Positions 1 through 11,704 of a stretch of 64,000 nucleotides of DNA are shown here, in pieces. Each line of letters starts with the position of its first letter. Positions within the stretch are counted from its first letter, which is position 1. The notes beneath the pieces were generated by a model that ran no database searches, was not told the DNA's origin, and was given only the letters and a program-made list of their open reading frames with translations. The DNA is from Boswellia sacra (taxonomy: Eukaryota > Streptophyta > Magnoliopsida > Sapindales > Burseraceae), in assembly GCA_013180625.2 (NCBI GenBank), contig SNVD02003520.1, positions 117,886-181,885 on the forward strand, in the 5' to 3' direction. The translations under genes and the position numbers were made by a program.

Positions 1-907
1 GTTTTAAATTTTTATATCATACGATACTTTCTTCGAATAAAATACCATACCACATTCCTATGTAGGGTAGGAGCGGGTATGGTATGGTATTTTCGAGTAG
101 TTGATCAAATTGACCGAAATTTGGATAATGTTTTACCATGTCTTTTTTTATGATTTTAAAGCTTATTTAGAGCTTTTTTATTTCAAGATTTTTGGAACGT
201 TGGGGTCTATACCTAACATTGAGATTTCTACTAGTATGGATTGGGAAAAAAGTCGGCCCTTCCTTTTGAAGCTTTGAGTTCTTTTTTGATGTTGTTTAAT
301 GTTATGATTCATAAGTTTTGTACCTAAATAAAAAATCAAACAATTACATATCCTTGACAACACAAATAATACAGTAACTATATATTCATAACAACACAAA
401 TAACCAAGCAACAACATATCCATAACAACACAAAAACATCAAGCAACTATATATCCATAAAATTCAAATAATAAGTAACTACATATCCAAATTCTTCCAC
501 AAAGTTTCAACTTTCAACCTTCAAGTCCAACATTTAAGTCCTACAAAGTTTCAACTTTCAACTTTGTACAAATTAAAAAATATATATATAAAGAGAGAAA
601 GAAAAGAAAAAAGAAATTATAATTTACTCTTGTTAAGTACATAATAGTCACACATATATATCATACATAACTAATTTTATAATTACATGTGACATAATTT
701 TTAATTTTTTAAAATAGATATGGTATGGTACGATATTTTCGGGTGTTTCTAAAAATACCTGCCACTATACCATACCATACCATGGAAGGTTTTCAAAATT
801 TTTACCATACCACACACTATGCTTTTTTAATATCCTACCCTACCTCCACTATACCATGGCGGGTATGTCAGGTTCGGGCGAGTGGGGGAGTACCATGTAC
901 ACCCTTA
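1..907. mobile_element. hAT-like non-autonomous element, left end outside window
   Basis: The segment holds clusters of the short motif GGTATGGTAT and its complement near 50-95 and 720-860. It ends with TACCATGTACACCCTTA, whose reverse complement (TAAGGGTGTACATGG) resembles the common plant hAT terminal motif TAGGGGTGTNCA. The interior is AT-rich with no credible reading frame. The left terminus and target duplication cannot be seen, so the class is an inference from one end only. Confidence 0.35.
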
Positions 908-1120
908 ATTAACGGCAAGGTTGACTATGTGTATTTCTGAAATGTTGAGGACGCTTTTACTTCCATCAAATATAATGGAGTTTAATGAGTTTCCCCAACA
1001 AATATAGGAATGTGACTGCCCTTCAACCAATCATATTTGGGAAAATTCAAAAAATGCTCAAGATTCTAAGTATGGGTTACAAAAATGACCCCGCCTTAAA
1101 AATTTACATATCATGATCAT

Positions 1121-1252
1121 CGAACACTGACGAACACTATCGGACATCAACACTGTAGGACATTGTTGAACACTTGTTGGGCACTGTCTGACACACTTGA
1201 CAGATGTCGTCGGACATTGTCTGATACACCCTTTGAATACTGTCAGACGTGG
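1121..1252. repeat. Degenerate GGACACTGT-type short repeat array
   Basis: About ten imperfect copies of a 10-14 base motif around (G)GACA(C/T)TGT alternate in both orientations. Examples are CGGACATTGTCTGA and GTCAGAC. No protein frame is plausible here. It looks like a decayed minisatellite or the repeat-rich edge of a transposon. Confidence 0.45.
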
Positions 1253-1900
1253 AATAGTATCATACCAGGTAATACTAGGCAAAGTGTAAAAAGACATGGT
1301 CGTTATTAAAGAAGCTCCCTAATTTGGGACATTTTTCAAATTTTCCATGATATTTGGCCATGAAAATTGAAAAGTGAATTTCCATTCCATTTAATATTGA
1401 ATATACTACATCTACAAACCATTTACAACTAATTCTCCCTGTAAACTGATTTGAAAAATATTAGTAAGATATAATTATATATCATGTCATGATTTGTAAC
1501 TTCCATTATTTATTTTTGTTTTTTCTTCCTCCAGTGAACCTTTGCTAAATTAGGGTGTAAAGAGTTGGTTATAAATATAGCATTGTTTTTTAATATTTGC
1601 TCTACACTCCAACTTCTACATGTCATGGTTCACTTTCCAACTCTTTTCGCATCTCATTTCTCCGACTCTCACATGCTTTACTCCTCCACACATCTTCCAA
1701 TTATACACAAATTACTCCACATATAATGGAAACACTCCAACTATGCACTACACGTATTTTCTCTTATCAGACTTAATTTTCTTGTTTCAGAAATTTTTTT
1801 GCATGTAGTGCTTGATTGGAGAGAAGTTGTGGACATGTAATTTGCATAAAAAATTTTGAGGTCATCAATCACATTTAAGTTAAGCATGACATTTCTCATG

Positions 1901-2060
1901 CATACTTCTTTGGTCTTTCTATAAAGAAAGAACCTAGCATTTTAAGGGCTAATGGATGCCCTTTAGCATTTTCTAAGAGTACTTTAATGCACACTTCTTT
2001 GGTCTTTCTATAAAGAAAGAACCTAGCACTTTAAGGGCTAATGGATGCCCTTTGGCATTT
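1901..2060. repeat. Two 71-bp direct repeats, 89 bp apart
   Basis: Bases 1901-1971 recur at 1990-2060 with only a few mismatches. Each copy contains CTTTGGTCTTTCTATAAAG and ends in GGGCTAATGGATGCCCTTT, which can itself fold as a short hairpin (GGGC.../...GCCC). This is a local tandem duplication of non-coding DNA just downstream (minus strand) of the TNL fragment. Confidence 0.7.
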
Positions 2061-2107
2061 GCTATTATCATTTCTTGGAGTACTTTAAGATGTTCAAAGA
2101 CATGGTT

Positions 2108-2700
2108 TTATTTAAAGGCATACATATAAAATAGCAAAGGAGGTTCATCATAGTTTAAACATTTAACATCATATATGTGAGTCTCTTCACAACAAGAAAG
2201 AACTTCATTATCCTTAGAAGTTAAATTGATTACACTTTTTGCATGCAGTAGTTCAAGCCCTTTGATCAAAAGTTCCAAGTGCTCAAAATCATTCACATCA
2301 TCAACAACTAAGAATTTTTTATGTCAAAGCCTTTCTTTAGTTAATTGAGGTATAACATTGGGAATGTCAAAATGCAACCTCCTTCTCCTAATACTCTGGA
2401 CCTAATTTCCCGTCGTAAATCAACTAACTGGTGATGAGGGTTTTCTCATTGTTTGCCAACATTAATGAAGCAACAACTATCAAAATGTCTAGAAATTCGT
2501 TTGAGAAGGGCTTCAACGATGGTTGTTTTACCTACATGCCTCAAATTCCCACAACTTTACACTTTAACAATATTGAATTGATTTTCACAATGCGTGTATC
2601 TATTCCAACTAGTTCATCACAATTATCACTTAAAGGGGATTTGTTAGTATATTGCTTCAAAATATCTCTGGCAATTTCTTCAACAAGTTTGGATTCAGAC
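2108..2700 (-). pseudogene. TNL disease-resistance gene fragment (NB-ARC exon), broken
   Basis: Reading the minus strand from 2700, an acceptor-like TGCTAG is followed by SESKLVEEIARDIL and LVGID, the usual start of the TNL NB-ARC exon. Next come GKTTI (P-loop core), then FLVVDDVNDFEHLELL (kinase-2/Walker B with the D typical of TNLs), then a degenerate RNBS-B (INLTSKDNEVL) and NYDEPPLLFYMYAFK (RNBS-C region). The pieces lie in different frames, with stops in between and a deletion in the GGIGK part of the P-loop. The TIR exon is absent upstream and the LRR exons are absent downstream. In intact TNLs this domain is the ATP/ADP switch of an intracellular immune receptor; this copy cannot encode it. 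Assignment is strong, function is lost. Confidence 0.85.
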
Positions 2701-2867
2701 CTAGCAGATGTGAAAAACGATAATTGCAAGTTAAACTTAATTATCACACCAAAAGCAAAGTAATAATATAAGTTAGATTAATAAAATCCTTAATTCTATA
2801 ATTAGGAGCTAGTGTTATAAAAAATGAAAGTTAAAATAGATAAATCATCGGAGAAACTGTAAACTTA

Positions 2868-3085
2868 CTAACAAAGTCCGAAAAGAGAAAGCAATAAGCA
2901 ATCCATGACGGAAGAGTTTATTTGGTTTATGCAGTTTCTTTTATGATGAGGTTCCACTCCTTCCTCCTTTGATGTGCAACTCCACTTCCACTAGCGTTAA
3001 AGCTATCTACTGACATTAATTGTGTCCACTATGTCTTAATTTGTTAGTTGAAGCAAATCTCTCAATACGAGAGCTGACTGGGCCA
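2868..3085 (-). pseudogene. TNL C-terminal tail fossil, homologous to 63281-63500
   Basis: The minus strand of this stretch aligns with the extreme C-terminus of the TNL at the right end of the window. Shared blocks include GCTTTAACGC next to AATGTCAGTAGATAG, the GAGAGATTTGC block, and the intron after the tail exon (donor-like GTAAG, then AAAATGAAAGT in the flank). Several indels and stops break the frame. It lies upstream (minus strand) of the NB-ARC fragment at 2108-2700, the wrong order for a single gene, so at least two TNL copies or a rearrangement contributed. Confidence 0.7.
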
Positions 3086-3198
3086 AGGTAGGCTTTCCGT
3101 ACCTTGGACGCACCCCACAACATTAAGCAAATCATAACTACCAAGAATGGAAAATTAAGCACATCCTGGCTCTTCCCTATCAATTGCTCCCCTTCTCT

Positions 3199-3407
3199 GT
3201 GTGTTTGCAAGGCAAAACTTTACACTTTACTTGGTAGCTAGCTTTCGTTTTTTTCTCTCTCTCATCCATAAAATCTTAGGTTCACTCACGCAAAACCCAA
3301 CTTGCTTTTTCTATAACAAATACTACTCTTTGCTTTCACTTCTGCACTTAAATTCCGTTCTACTCTGCAAATCAAGTGGCTTGTCAGTTTGTCTTTGCAG
3401 TCTAGAT
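3199..3407 (+). promoter_or_regulatory. 5' leader of the KCS gene
   Basis: A CT-rich leader (run of TTTTTTTCTCTCTCTC near 3250) precedes the ATG at 3408. The same leader is recognisable at 41268, 49884 and 54041, with homology beginning at 3199, which supports it as a transcribed leader plus proximal promoter. In-frame ATGs further upstream (3201) would add 69 residues unlike any KCS, so I take 3408 as the start. Only about 115 bp separate the leader from TNL-derived sequence. No convincing TATA box is visible in that gap. Confidence 0.55.
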
Positions 3408-5363
3408 ATGGCTAGTGAAAATGGCCAAGAGTTGAAAAGGGAACCAACTGTGCTTCGCAGTGAGACTCGAATAAGGAAGAACAATCTTCCCCATCACTAC
3501 TTGCTTGCCATGAGACTCAAATATGTTAAGCTCGGCTATCACTATTTAATCTCCAACGCTTTGTATCTCTTTCTTATACCAGTCCTTTGCATTATTTTAA
3601 CTCACCTTTCGACGCTAAAAGCTAACGATTTCTCTAAGCTGCGGAAAGAACATAGATTAAACTTCGTGACAGCAGTTCTGTGCTCGGTTTTGCTAGTTCT
3701 TACTTCTACCATTTACTTAATGAGTCGCCAAAGAAAAGTTTACTTGGTGAACTTTGCATGCTACAAGCCTCAACCAGATCGGATGTGCAGTAAAGAACTT
3801 CAACTGCAGATTTTTGCACAAACCGGCTACTTCACTGAAGAAAGTTTAGCGTTTAAAAAGAAAATCTTGGAGAGATCAGGGATAGGAGAGATGAGTTACG
3901 CACCGGAAGCCTTGACGCAGGTCCCGCAAAAATTTGATTCTTTGGCCGAGGCAAGGAAGGAGACAGAAGCAGTGATAATTGGAGCGATCGATGAGCTTTT
4001 GGCCAAAACTGGGGTGAGGCCTGGAGATATTGGTATTCTTATTGTGAATAGCAGCGCATTTAATCCAATACCATCTTTATCTGCCATGGTTGTCAACCAC
4101 TACAAGCTCAGAGGTGAAATTCTGAGCTATAATCTGGGTGGTATGGGTTGCAGTGCTGGACTTATTTCTATGGACCTCGCCAACCAGCTTCTACAGGTTT
4201 ACCCCATATACCTAGTTTTTTTTTTTTTCCCTTAATTTGGTTATTTTAGCCTGAGTTTCTTGATGAACCCTCTACGTACCCCATAGGTTCATTTGGTGGC
4301 ATTAAACCTTTGTTTTTCTGTTTATCAATACAATCAAAAATACTATTAACTACACCATTCTCAAGTCTCATGACCTAATTAAGGACCAAATACCAATAAA
4401 TTTACTCAAAACGTTTTGACTAAAAGACCAATGTACATATACATATATTTATATTTCATTTGTATACCTAAGTTTGCATATAAATTTTATCTGTATGTCT
4501 ACTACTACAAGCTTTCTCTTCCAATGTGGACTGACTGTACTACTTAATGGTGTATGTTTCATTGTTTATGTGCGAAATAGGTACACCCCAACTCCTATGC
4601 TCTCGTTGTTAGCACAGAGAACATCTCTACGAACTGGTATACTGGAAATGACCGCTCCATGCTTGTCACAAACTGCTTATTTCGCGTGGGTGGGGCTGCA
4701 ATCCTCCTCTCCAACCGACCATCTGATCGCATACGCTCAAAGTATCAACTGCTTCACACACTTCGCACTCACAAAGGAGCTGATGACAGATCTTATAAGT
4801 GTGTCTTCCAACAAGAAGATGAAACCAAAACAAGAGGATTCATACTCTCAAAAGACCTTATGGCTGTTGCTGGGGAATCCCTGAAAACAAATATCATTAC
4901 ACTCGGTCCTTTAGTCCTCCCAATGTCCGAGCAACTCTTATACTTGGCAAATTTTGTGGCAAGAAAATTCTTTAAGATGAAGATTAAGTCTTACATTCCT
5001 GATTTCAAACTGGCGTTCGAGCACTTTTGCATTCACGCAGGAGGAAGAGCAGTGTTGGATGAGATAGAAAAAAACCTTAAACTCACTCCATGGCACATGG
5101 AGCCTTCACGAATGACTCTTTACAGGTTCGGGAATACTTCAAGTAGTTCCCTGTGGTATGAACTGGCTTACTGTGAGGCCAAGGGAAGGATCCGCAAGGG
5201 TGATTTGACATGGCAGATTGCATTCGGTTCGGGATTCAAGTGCAACAGTGCTGTATGGAAGGCATTGAGGAGCATCAATCCTGCCAAGGAAAAAAATCCT
5301 TGGATGGATGAGATTGATGATACTCCTGTTGAAGTTCCGAAAGCAGCACCAACTGCTTTCTAA
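3408..5363 (+). CDS. KCS20: 3-ketoacyl-CoA synthase, KCS2/KCS20 type (2 exons: 3408-4196, 4581-5363)
   Basis: This is the condensing enzyme of the ER fatty-acid elongase: it joins malonyl-CoA to a long acyl-CoA to make very-long-chain precursors of wax, suberin and sphingolipids. Exon 1 (263 codons) ends CTACAG|GTTTAC; exon 2 begins after AAATAG| with GTACACCCC. The join is in frame and gives 523 aa, a normal family length. Two membrane helices (about residues 46-67 and 85-105) precede the FAE1/CUT1 domain with its ACYKP motif. The catalytic triad is present: Cys248 in GMGCSAG, His411/His415 in [13 protein letters not shown], Asn448 in [27 protein letters not shown] and [14 protein letters not shown] [10 protein letters not shown], with the PWMDEI tail, point to the KCS2/KCS20 clade, which also has one intron; clade placement is from memory. 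No stop or frameshift is seen, so it looks functional. The exact paralogue is not certain. Confidence 0.93.
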
Positions 5364-6780
5364 ACCTTCTGATCTTTTGAAAGGAGGAAGATGATAATTA
5401 ATCTACAGTCCTAGCAGAAAAATAAGTGCGATTTCTCTTTCTTTTAAGAGAAATTAATGTCACACCTAAATTTCAAGTTTTAATATTATGTGATCCTGTC
5501 GTAGGATTCTTGTGGTCTACTAAAGCTGTGAAAAATGCGACGTACTTTGTTTTCAAGATATTAACTATTCAGGTTATGATTTATATGATACATCCTTAGC
5601 ACCTATAACTATTATAATAAACTATTGTGAACTCTCTGAACCTCGATCATGTTTGTCAAAATGATTCTTATTTTCTTCTATATTTCACTTTTCTTTTTAT
5701 CTTTTAAAGAAATAATTAAAGTCGGAATAAATTGATTTTGGTTGAGAGATCAATTTTGTGAGAGACATCTATTGGTGTCCATATGTGACATTCTTGTATG
5801 TGCCATGCACATAAGAATTTTGGACCGACTTGTGATAAAAACATTGTGTTATATTATTTTTTATTTTACAGTTTCTAGAAGTCTATTTTAGGAAGTTTTT
5901 TATTCTTATTGAACATCTCTACAGATTGGGATATTATTCTAGCATCCTACTTCACTTACGAGTATCTTTTTTTTTTCCTTGGTTATCTAAGGAGTCTATA
6001 ACACTTCCTATAGTATTGATTATTATCCTCTTCTTAGCAATTAAATTTGATTGAGATTCTACAGGATATTGACGAGAAAGGACAACGAAGTTTCACACAC
6101 TATATATATAATGTTATTTCACATAACTTATATATAAGTGTGTTTATTAAGGGATTTTAAGATTGTTGAGGAGAGCTTCAATTCAAAATTGGAATGCTTC
6201 TTTAATTATGTTTTGTAAGGATTTTATTCATGTATGAGAGGTTGTGATTGTGCATGAATTTTATTTATGTCTATTTGAGTTAGTATACAATTGAGAAAAC
6301 TTGTGAGTTAAGTTTTTATATAATTTAGTGTCAAACATCTTGATTATGTTTTACTTAACAGTGTGTTGTTAAGTTATTAATAGTAAAGCTTGAATAGTAT
6401 CACTAGAGTTTAAGAATTTTATTTCACAAAGATTAGGTCAGTATATGAGATGAGTCAGCACTGTAAACAATACTAAAGATTGTACAAACAAGAACTTAAT
6501 GAATTACAGCTCTAAACTGTCCGTGGATGTAGGTTTTATAATTGAATTATGTAAACTCCTTCTGTGTTATTTTACTTTATAATTTACTGTTATATTGCGC
6601 CTAACTTCATACTTTCAAATCTCACAATACCTTAATCTATTTATTGTTAATTTTTTGTATAATTTTTTAACAGTACTAAAAGATGAAACATATAATGTGG
6701 TTCACTAATTAAGATTATGGAAATTCCTCAGTGAAAATATATACTTATCAAATCATTAGTTTAAAAAAAATGTAAAACCA
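5364..6780. other. 3' flank of KCS, no gene seen
   Basis: The first few hundred bases are probably the 3' UTR of the KCS gene. The rest is AT-rich with scattered stops in all frames and no repeat family I recognise. Confidence 0.6.
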
Positions 6781-7304
6781 GGAATCTCGCTAACGAACGA
6801 ACAAGGAAATGGGAGCTAAGCCGCTCAAACCCAATACATAATCTCCGCATCATCTTACATACGTAATTGCAATCCTGAACAAATTCTTCGGCCTTGCCTT
6901 CCTAATAAAATTCTCTTTTTTTCTTTACAGGTGGAGATTTTAAAGGTGTTATGTATCGGTGAGCCGCCTTGTGAAGTATAAGGACAATCACGTGGCCCGT
7001 TAAAGGCGATATTGCAAATTATATGGCTGAGTCTGCAATAATTTAGTTGGAATCTAAGCTGTACATCAAAGCATTGAAAAGGGTTTCTTCTTTACAGTCT
7101 GCAATAATTATAGAGTTTGTTTCTTAGTGCAGTTGAAACGAACCGTCCAGCTAACAGTATTACCACAAATAAACAAAAATTAAATGGTAGTACGGCATAT
7201 CTGGAGGTCGGTGTTACAAAAATAAATTGAAAAACAAAATCAAAGATTGTAAATTCATAAAGAAAGAAATTGGAAAACGTGTAAAATCCACGCTTTGACT
7301 TAGG
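6781..7304. other. Unassigned, less AT-rich stretch
   Basis: This segment is richer in GC than its flanks and contains a polypyrimidine tract followed by TTTACAG|GTGGAG at about 6930, which looks like a 3' splice site. No protein family could be read from the sequence after it. It may be a fragment of a host gene or of a transposon. Confidence 0.3.
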
Positions 7305-8280
7305 CCTGTTTGATTAGGTCAATAAAATCTGAATCTATTTATATTTGAGAGACTAAAAAATTTTTGTATGTTTATTTTTATACTTAATTATGTATTTTTA
7401 TATATAATTATCTAAAAATAAAAAGTAAAAATTTTGAAATGTCTAAATTGTCCTCTTGTGATAATTTTATTCTATAAATACTCTTTATATTCAATTACTA
7501 AAAGTTATATAATTAATTAAAAATATATTAATATTAAATTTTTTATTTTTTATTCAAATTCTTTTTTTGTTTTAAATAAACTATTTAAATAACATAATAT
7601 TACTTACTGCATTGCAATTGAAATTTTAATTTAAAAATTAACTTATGTACGTATATGATATAAAATATATTAAAAGAATAATTACAATAATATAATTTAT
7701 TTAATAAATATGCATTGGTTAATAAAATTAATATAAATAAAAATTTGACTTGTTTTACATGCATTGGTTAATAAAATTAATATAAATAAAAATTTAATGT
7801 AATAAATTAATTAAAAAATAATTAAAGTATATAATTATTGATAATCTTGACTTATATCAAATAAAATGTAAATATATTGGTTTTTATAATAAATAAGCTG
7901 ATTAATTTATTACTACACTAATATTTCAAATTAATTTTGTAAAATATTTGTTTTACAGATATTTAAAGCCATATATTTTAATTTCCATAACAAAAAATAA
8001 ATATTTCATTTTTAAAAGATTGTAATAAATATAACATTAGTTATTTGAATGAAAAAAAAATTGATTTAATTTTAAGAACTTGCAAAAATGTAATATAAAT
8101 ATTTTATAGTTTTATTATAAGGATAAAAATGTTTTACTAAAAATAAGATGCACTCTTACCATTTTTTTTAAGTGGTATGTAAAAGAGCAAACAAATATCT
8201 TATTAAGTGGTATAAATTAAGTCCTAAAAAGTGTTTAGATCTAAAAAGTGTTAAGTGATTTAAACAAACACAACATTAGT
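7305..8280. mobile_element. Possible AT-rich MITE-like element
   Basis: The block begins GGCCTGTTTGATTAGGTCA and ends GATTTAAACAAACACAAC, so its ends are imperfectly inverted (TGTTTG.TTA..TCA). The interior is about 85% AT with no coding potential. It includes a 37 bp unit (starting TGCATTGGTTAATAAAATTA) repeated at 7710 and 7759. No target duplication was found, so the element call is tentative. Confidence 0.3.
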
Positions 8281-8930
8281 TTCATTTATTTTCCTAAAAT
8301 GGGCTACCATGACCAATTGATCATGTACATCCATGGTACTTGATGTTGGTCATGCATATAGCTTATGCATGAATCTTCTACCAATTTGGAAAGAGTTAAC
8401 TTTCGTTTTATAACAAAATCTAAGTAGGGAAATTAATTAATTTTGGGTTATATTTTAAGCTTAATTAATTATATATATCGCCAAAAGCAACATAACTCCC
8501 CTTAAATAATTGGATTTGGAGATGGTGAATCCTTATATAGGGTAATTAATTATATATATTGATGATACTTAACAACCAAATTAGTAATTAAGATAATCAT
8601 TTTGTAAATTCTCTATGGAATTGTATGAAATTATGAATAAAGAATATAGCCTTTTGAATGTACAAAGGGATTAGAACTACTCAGAGAGGCTAGGTGGGTG
8701 CAGGCAACTTGAAATAGTCAATTAATTAAGCTTCATAATTAACTTCCTTTGAAGTTGTTAGCATTTCTCGATCACCATCTAGTCCATTTCCACGAAGCTA
8801 TTTGGCATTTCTTCAACGCAATAATTCATTTGGGACGGGAATATTCTCACGTATAATTGTTCTTGAATGTCGACATGTTATTGGTTACTGGTGATTGAAA
8901 ATGCATGGTGTTGGCATCATGGACCAGCCA
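8281..8930. other. Gene-free intergenic DNA
   Basis: This is AT-rich, stop-rich sequence. A short piece near 8855-8895 (TTGTTCTTGAATGTCGACATG) resembles a motif found in the duplicated units at 39125, 43860, 48385 and 52420, so it may be a distant relic of the same repeat family. Confidence 0.4.
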
Positions 8931-8936
8931 AAGCTA

Positions 8937-10420
8937 TACGGGGTCTCGGGCAATACCTATAAATGGGCCTTCTGTATTTAATTAAAAATTTATTTTATAA
9001 AAAATATTTTATATAAAATCAATTCTTCATATCTTTTAAGATATAAAATCATTAATCAAGTCTTTAAATTCAAGTTTTTGTCAATATTTCTCTTTGAATA
9101 GATAATAAAGTTAATCACTTCAATCTTTTCTATGACATAGTTGATTTACGACAAGATTTTATCAATTTTAATTTTGAAAAACTTAGTGCTGTTGAAGTAA
9201 TTATTATCGGTGTTGTTAATGATACTTTATAAGTAATATAGCATTTAGAAAAGAATCTTTTTTTTTTCTCCCAATCTCTAACTCCCTCATTATTTGATTT
9301 ACTTTTACTACATTTTGTATTAAATAATTTGCAACAAAAACAATATAGTACTTATCATAATCTTTTGAACACATGCACACACACTACTATTTCCTATCAT
9401 ATTTTTCTCCTTTTCATAATTTTTTAGTACAATATGTGGTGAGAATATCTAGACTTTTAGAAAAATTATATTATTCTTTAATAGGACCTTCTTCTTCTAA
9501 TAAGTCTCTCATTTTATTATCAAGATTTTTTATTTATCTTCTTGGATCATAACATTATTTGGATTAGATACTTCATCAAGATTTTGAATTTCTTCGTTTG
9601 TTTCATTTTTCTCAATATTTTTTCTTTATTACAAAGAGTGATCTTACATATTTGTCCATCATTATATTCACCATTATATTTTCCCTTATTAGATTCTATT
9701 AGTATGCATTGCTATTGCTTAATTACTGAATTTTCACCAACATATTTTTTTATTAATTTTAACAATTTTTTCAAGAGCTTCTTTTTTTGGATTCAACTAC
9801 CTTTTCTAATTTTTTTTCATAAGGCTTTCAACTCCATATTCATATTTTCTAGTAGTCAATTCTAAGACTTATCATTAATTAGAGCAAACAAACACAAAAT
9901 AAAAAACAACTATAAATAAATAAATCTTAATATCAAATAAACATGAATAAATTAATAATATGTATATCAATCTAAAATTAATAAAAATATAAAATGATAG
10001 ATCCTATGAAAATTGAAGTGCTCTTAGTGGGGTAACTTAGAGAGTTTAAGCACCGTTTAGGAACAGAGAGGAAAAAATGAGGTTACACAAAGAATGATTA
10101 GACAAATGACTACTAAGTTGTGACAAAAGAGAAGAATTGTATAGATCAAGATTTTATACTTTATTTATATTTTAATTTGTAAGTGGATGACTTATATAAG
10201 AATCATTGATTTTTTAATTCTAATTATATTATTCTTTAAGTATAATAATTACATGGAGTCACTTAAAAAATTTTAAAAGATTCAATAAATTCAATCTAAT
10301 GGGAATGAATTATAACGGGCGGTTTTGTGAATTGTAGTGTCATGTCATATCATTTATTTTATATTAAATTAAAAAACTATTATAAACAAATATGAGACCT
10401 TCCTAAAATATCAGGCCTTA
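8937..10420 (-). pseudogene. Decayed hAT transposon (TTF-type zinc finger / hATC transposase)
   Basis: On the minus strand the N-terminal part reads NLDNKMRDLLEEEGPI at about 9490-9535, a signature of the plant TTF/MYM-type hAT transposases. Towards 9010-9230 it reads SFSKLKLIKSC and LLSIQREI, with a later LINDF, matching the C-terminal hAT dimerisation domain. The catalytic middle is deleted: the two parts lie within about 500 bases, and frames are broken throughout. The outer parts carry GGCCTGATATTTTAGG (near 10400) and GGGCAATACCTATAAATGGGC (near 8950), typical of the ends of this family. Domain naming rests on recalled family motifs. A long plus-strand reading frame at 9542-9865 is only the antisense of this relic. 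Confidence 0.55.
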
Positions 10421-10423
10421 CCT

Positions 10424-10550
10424 AGGAGAAGAACTTAGGTACATCCCCTGCACTGCAGCAGACGGTCAAGCATGTGCCACATAGGTGCATCACAGTTACA
10501 TGACACCTACGTGGCAACCTCAGGTTGCATTCGCTGTAAGTTCTTCTCCT
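10424..10550. mobile_element. Small palindromic foldback element
   Basis: The ends are perfect inverted repeats: AGGAGAAGAACTTA at 10424-10437 and TAAGTTCTTCTCCT at 10537-10550. The centre is a second palindrome (CCACATAGGTG against CACCTACGTGG). The whole 127 bp could fold into a long hairpin. No target duplication is clear. Confidence 0.55.
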
Positions 10551-10605
10551 TCCCTAAATGTGGAGCCCTAGGCAATTCTTTTAGTTGCCTAGGGGTTGTG
10601 ACGGT

Positions 10606-11560
10606 CCTATTATTGGATAATTTTGAAGGAAGCGGGGAACAAAATCAAGGATACTCCATTATTGGTATTATTGTTCTTGCTTTTTTACTAGAAGAAGGGA
10701 GACAGCTACAATAGGTAGGAGGATTTTATGTAAAAATGTACGATGTGATTCATGACATGACTTTGTACATAGCATGTAATGTTGAGTAGGTCGACAAAAA
10801 CGTTTTTGGCTCATACCGATGGTGAATTAATTGAAGCAGCCAACATTGGGAAATGGGAAGGGTAAGAAGAATATTCCCTGATTGAGAATTTGTTGATAGT
10901 ATCCCACATGTCCTCATCTTTTCACTTTATTTCTCCAATTCAAATCTTTAGAGGTGATCGCTAATGACTTCCCTCAAAGTTTTGAAACTATGTAATTATA
11001 CAGACCAAATTGCCATTAGGTATTCTAAATATAGTTTCATCACAATTTCTTGATTTATCATCAACTGAAATAAAAGAGTTGCTAGTAGAGTTAGAAGCTT
11101 GGTAAATCTTAAAATGTTTGGACTTGGAGCATATAATGAATCTTTATGCAATTCCAAGAGGACTATTTAGTTTTTTTGAAGTTACATATTTCGAATGTAA
11201 AGATGTAGTATCGATGTTTCTGATGAAGAAGTAAAAGGTGATAGTATTTTGTTTAATAGGAGAAACATCTTGGTATGCTTAAATAAGTTGACCATCCACT
11301 TAAGAAGTTTCCACACTGCTCTTCAAATACCTTTTGAGTTTTATTAAGTTACATAGTTGTACAGAATTTTAAGCCTACAATTTGATTATTTGAATATCGC
11401 TCCATTTTTATCCTTAGTTAGGCTCAAGCATCTTAATCAAATCCTTATTACAAGATGTAAATATTTGGAAGAGTTTAAGATTGACCATGTAATACTATGA
11501 CATTTTGGATTTCACAGCCTTTACAGCGTTTTATTATGATCATATTCAATGTTATTAGCT
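10606..11560 (+). pseudogene. CNL (RPS5-type) resistance gene pseudogene, copy 1
   Basis: The plus strand encodes the end of an NB-ARC domain of the RPS5/RPS2 class: NQGYSIIG, then LAFLLEEG, then VKMYDVIHDMTLYIAC, which is the MHD region with Tyr in place of His. LRR remnants follow: PTCPHLFTLFLQ, LEVIANDF, and later HPLRSFHTALQ-like and LEEFKIDHVIL segments. Frames shift repeatedly and stops are frequent. The coiled coil and the nucleotide-binding core are missing upstream, so the gene was truncated at the 5' side before or during duplication. Copy 2 (46166-47640) starts at the same point. Intact members are plasma-membrane-associated immune receptors that guard host kinases. The call is firm at the family level and the locus is dead. 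Confidence 0.8.
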
Positions 11561-11704
11561 TTTTTTAAATAGTATTATTATCTATTAGTTTTTTAATTGA
11601 CTTTTCATTTATTAAATTTTCTTTTGTTTCCAAAATGTTTTCATGATTTTATTTTAGTGATACAAACTAAATGTCCTAATATTTCCTTTCCCTTAGGTGT
11701 TTTT

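Noticed and set aside
1620..1808. 62-codon frame as a small secreted peptide gene
   Set aside because: Composition is that of random CT/AT-rich DNA; no signal peptide cleavage pattern or conserved motif that I can see.
3201..3407. Upstream in-frame extension of the KCS gene to an ATG at 3201
   Set aside because: The 69 extra residues are translated CT-rich leader, and the fossil leaders show the conserved start context at the later ATG.
4197..4580. Frames running through the KCS intron (stop at 4233 and a start at 4474)
   Set aside because: Splicing CTACAG|GTTTAC to AAATAG|GTACACC gives an uninterrupted KCS protein; the read-through frames do not match the family.
9542..9865. 107-codon plus-strand reading frame
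   Set aside because: It is the antisense of a decayed hAT transposase; residues are mostly Phe, Ile and Leu as expected from antisense of A-rich DNA.
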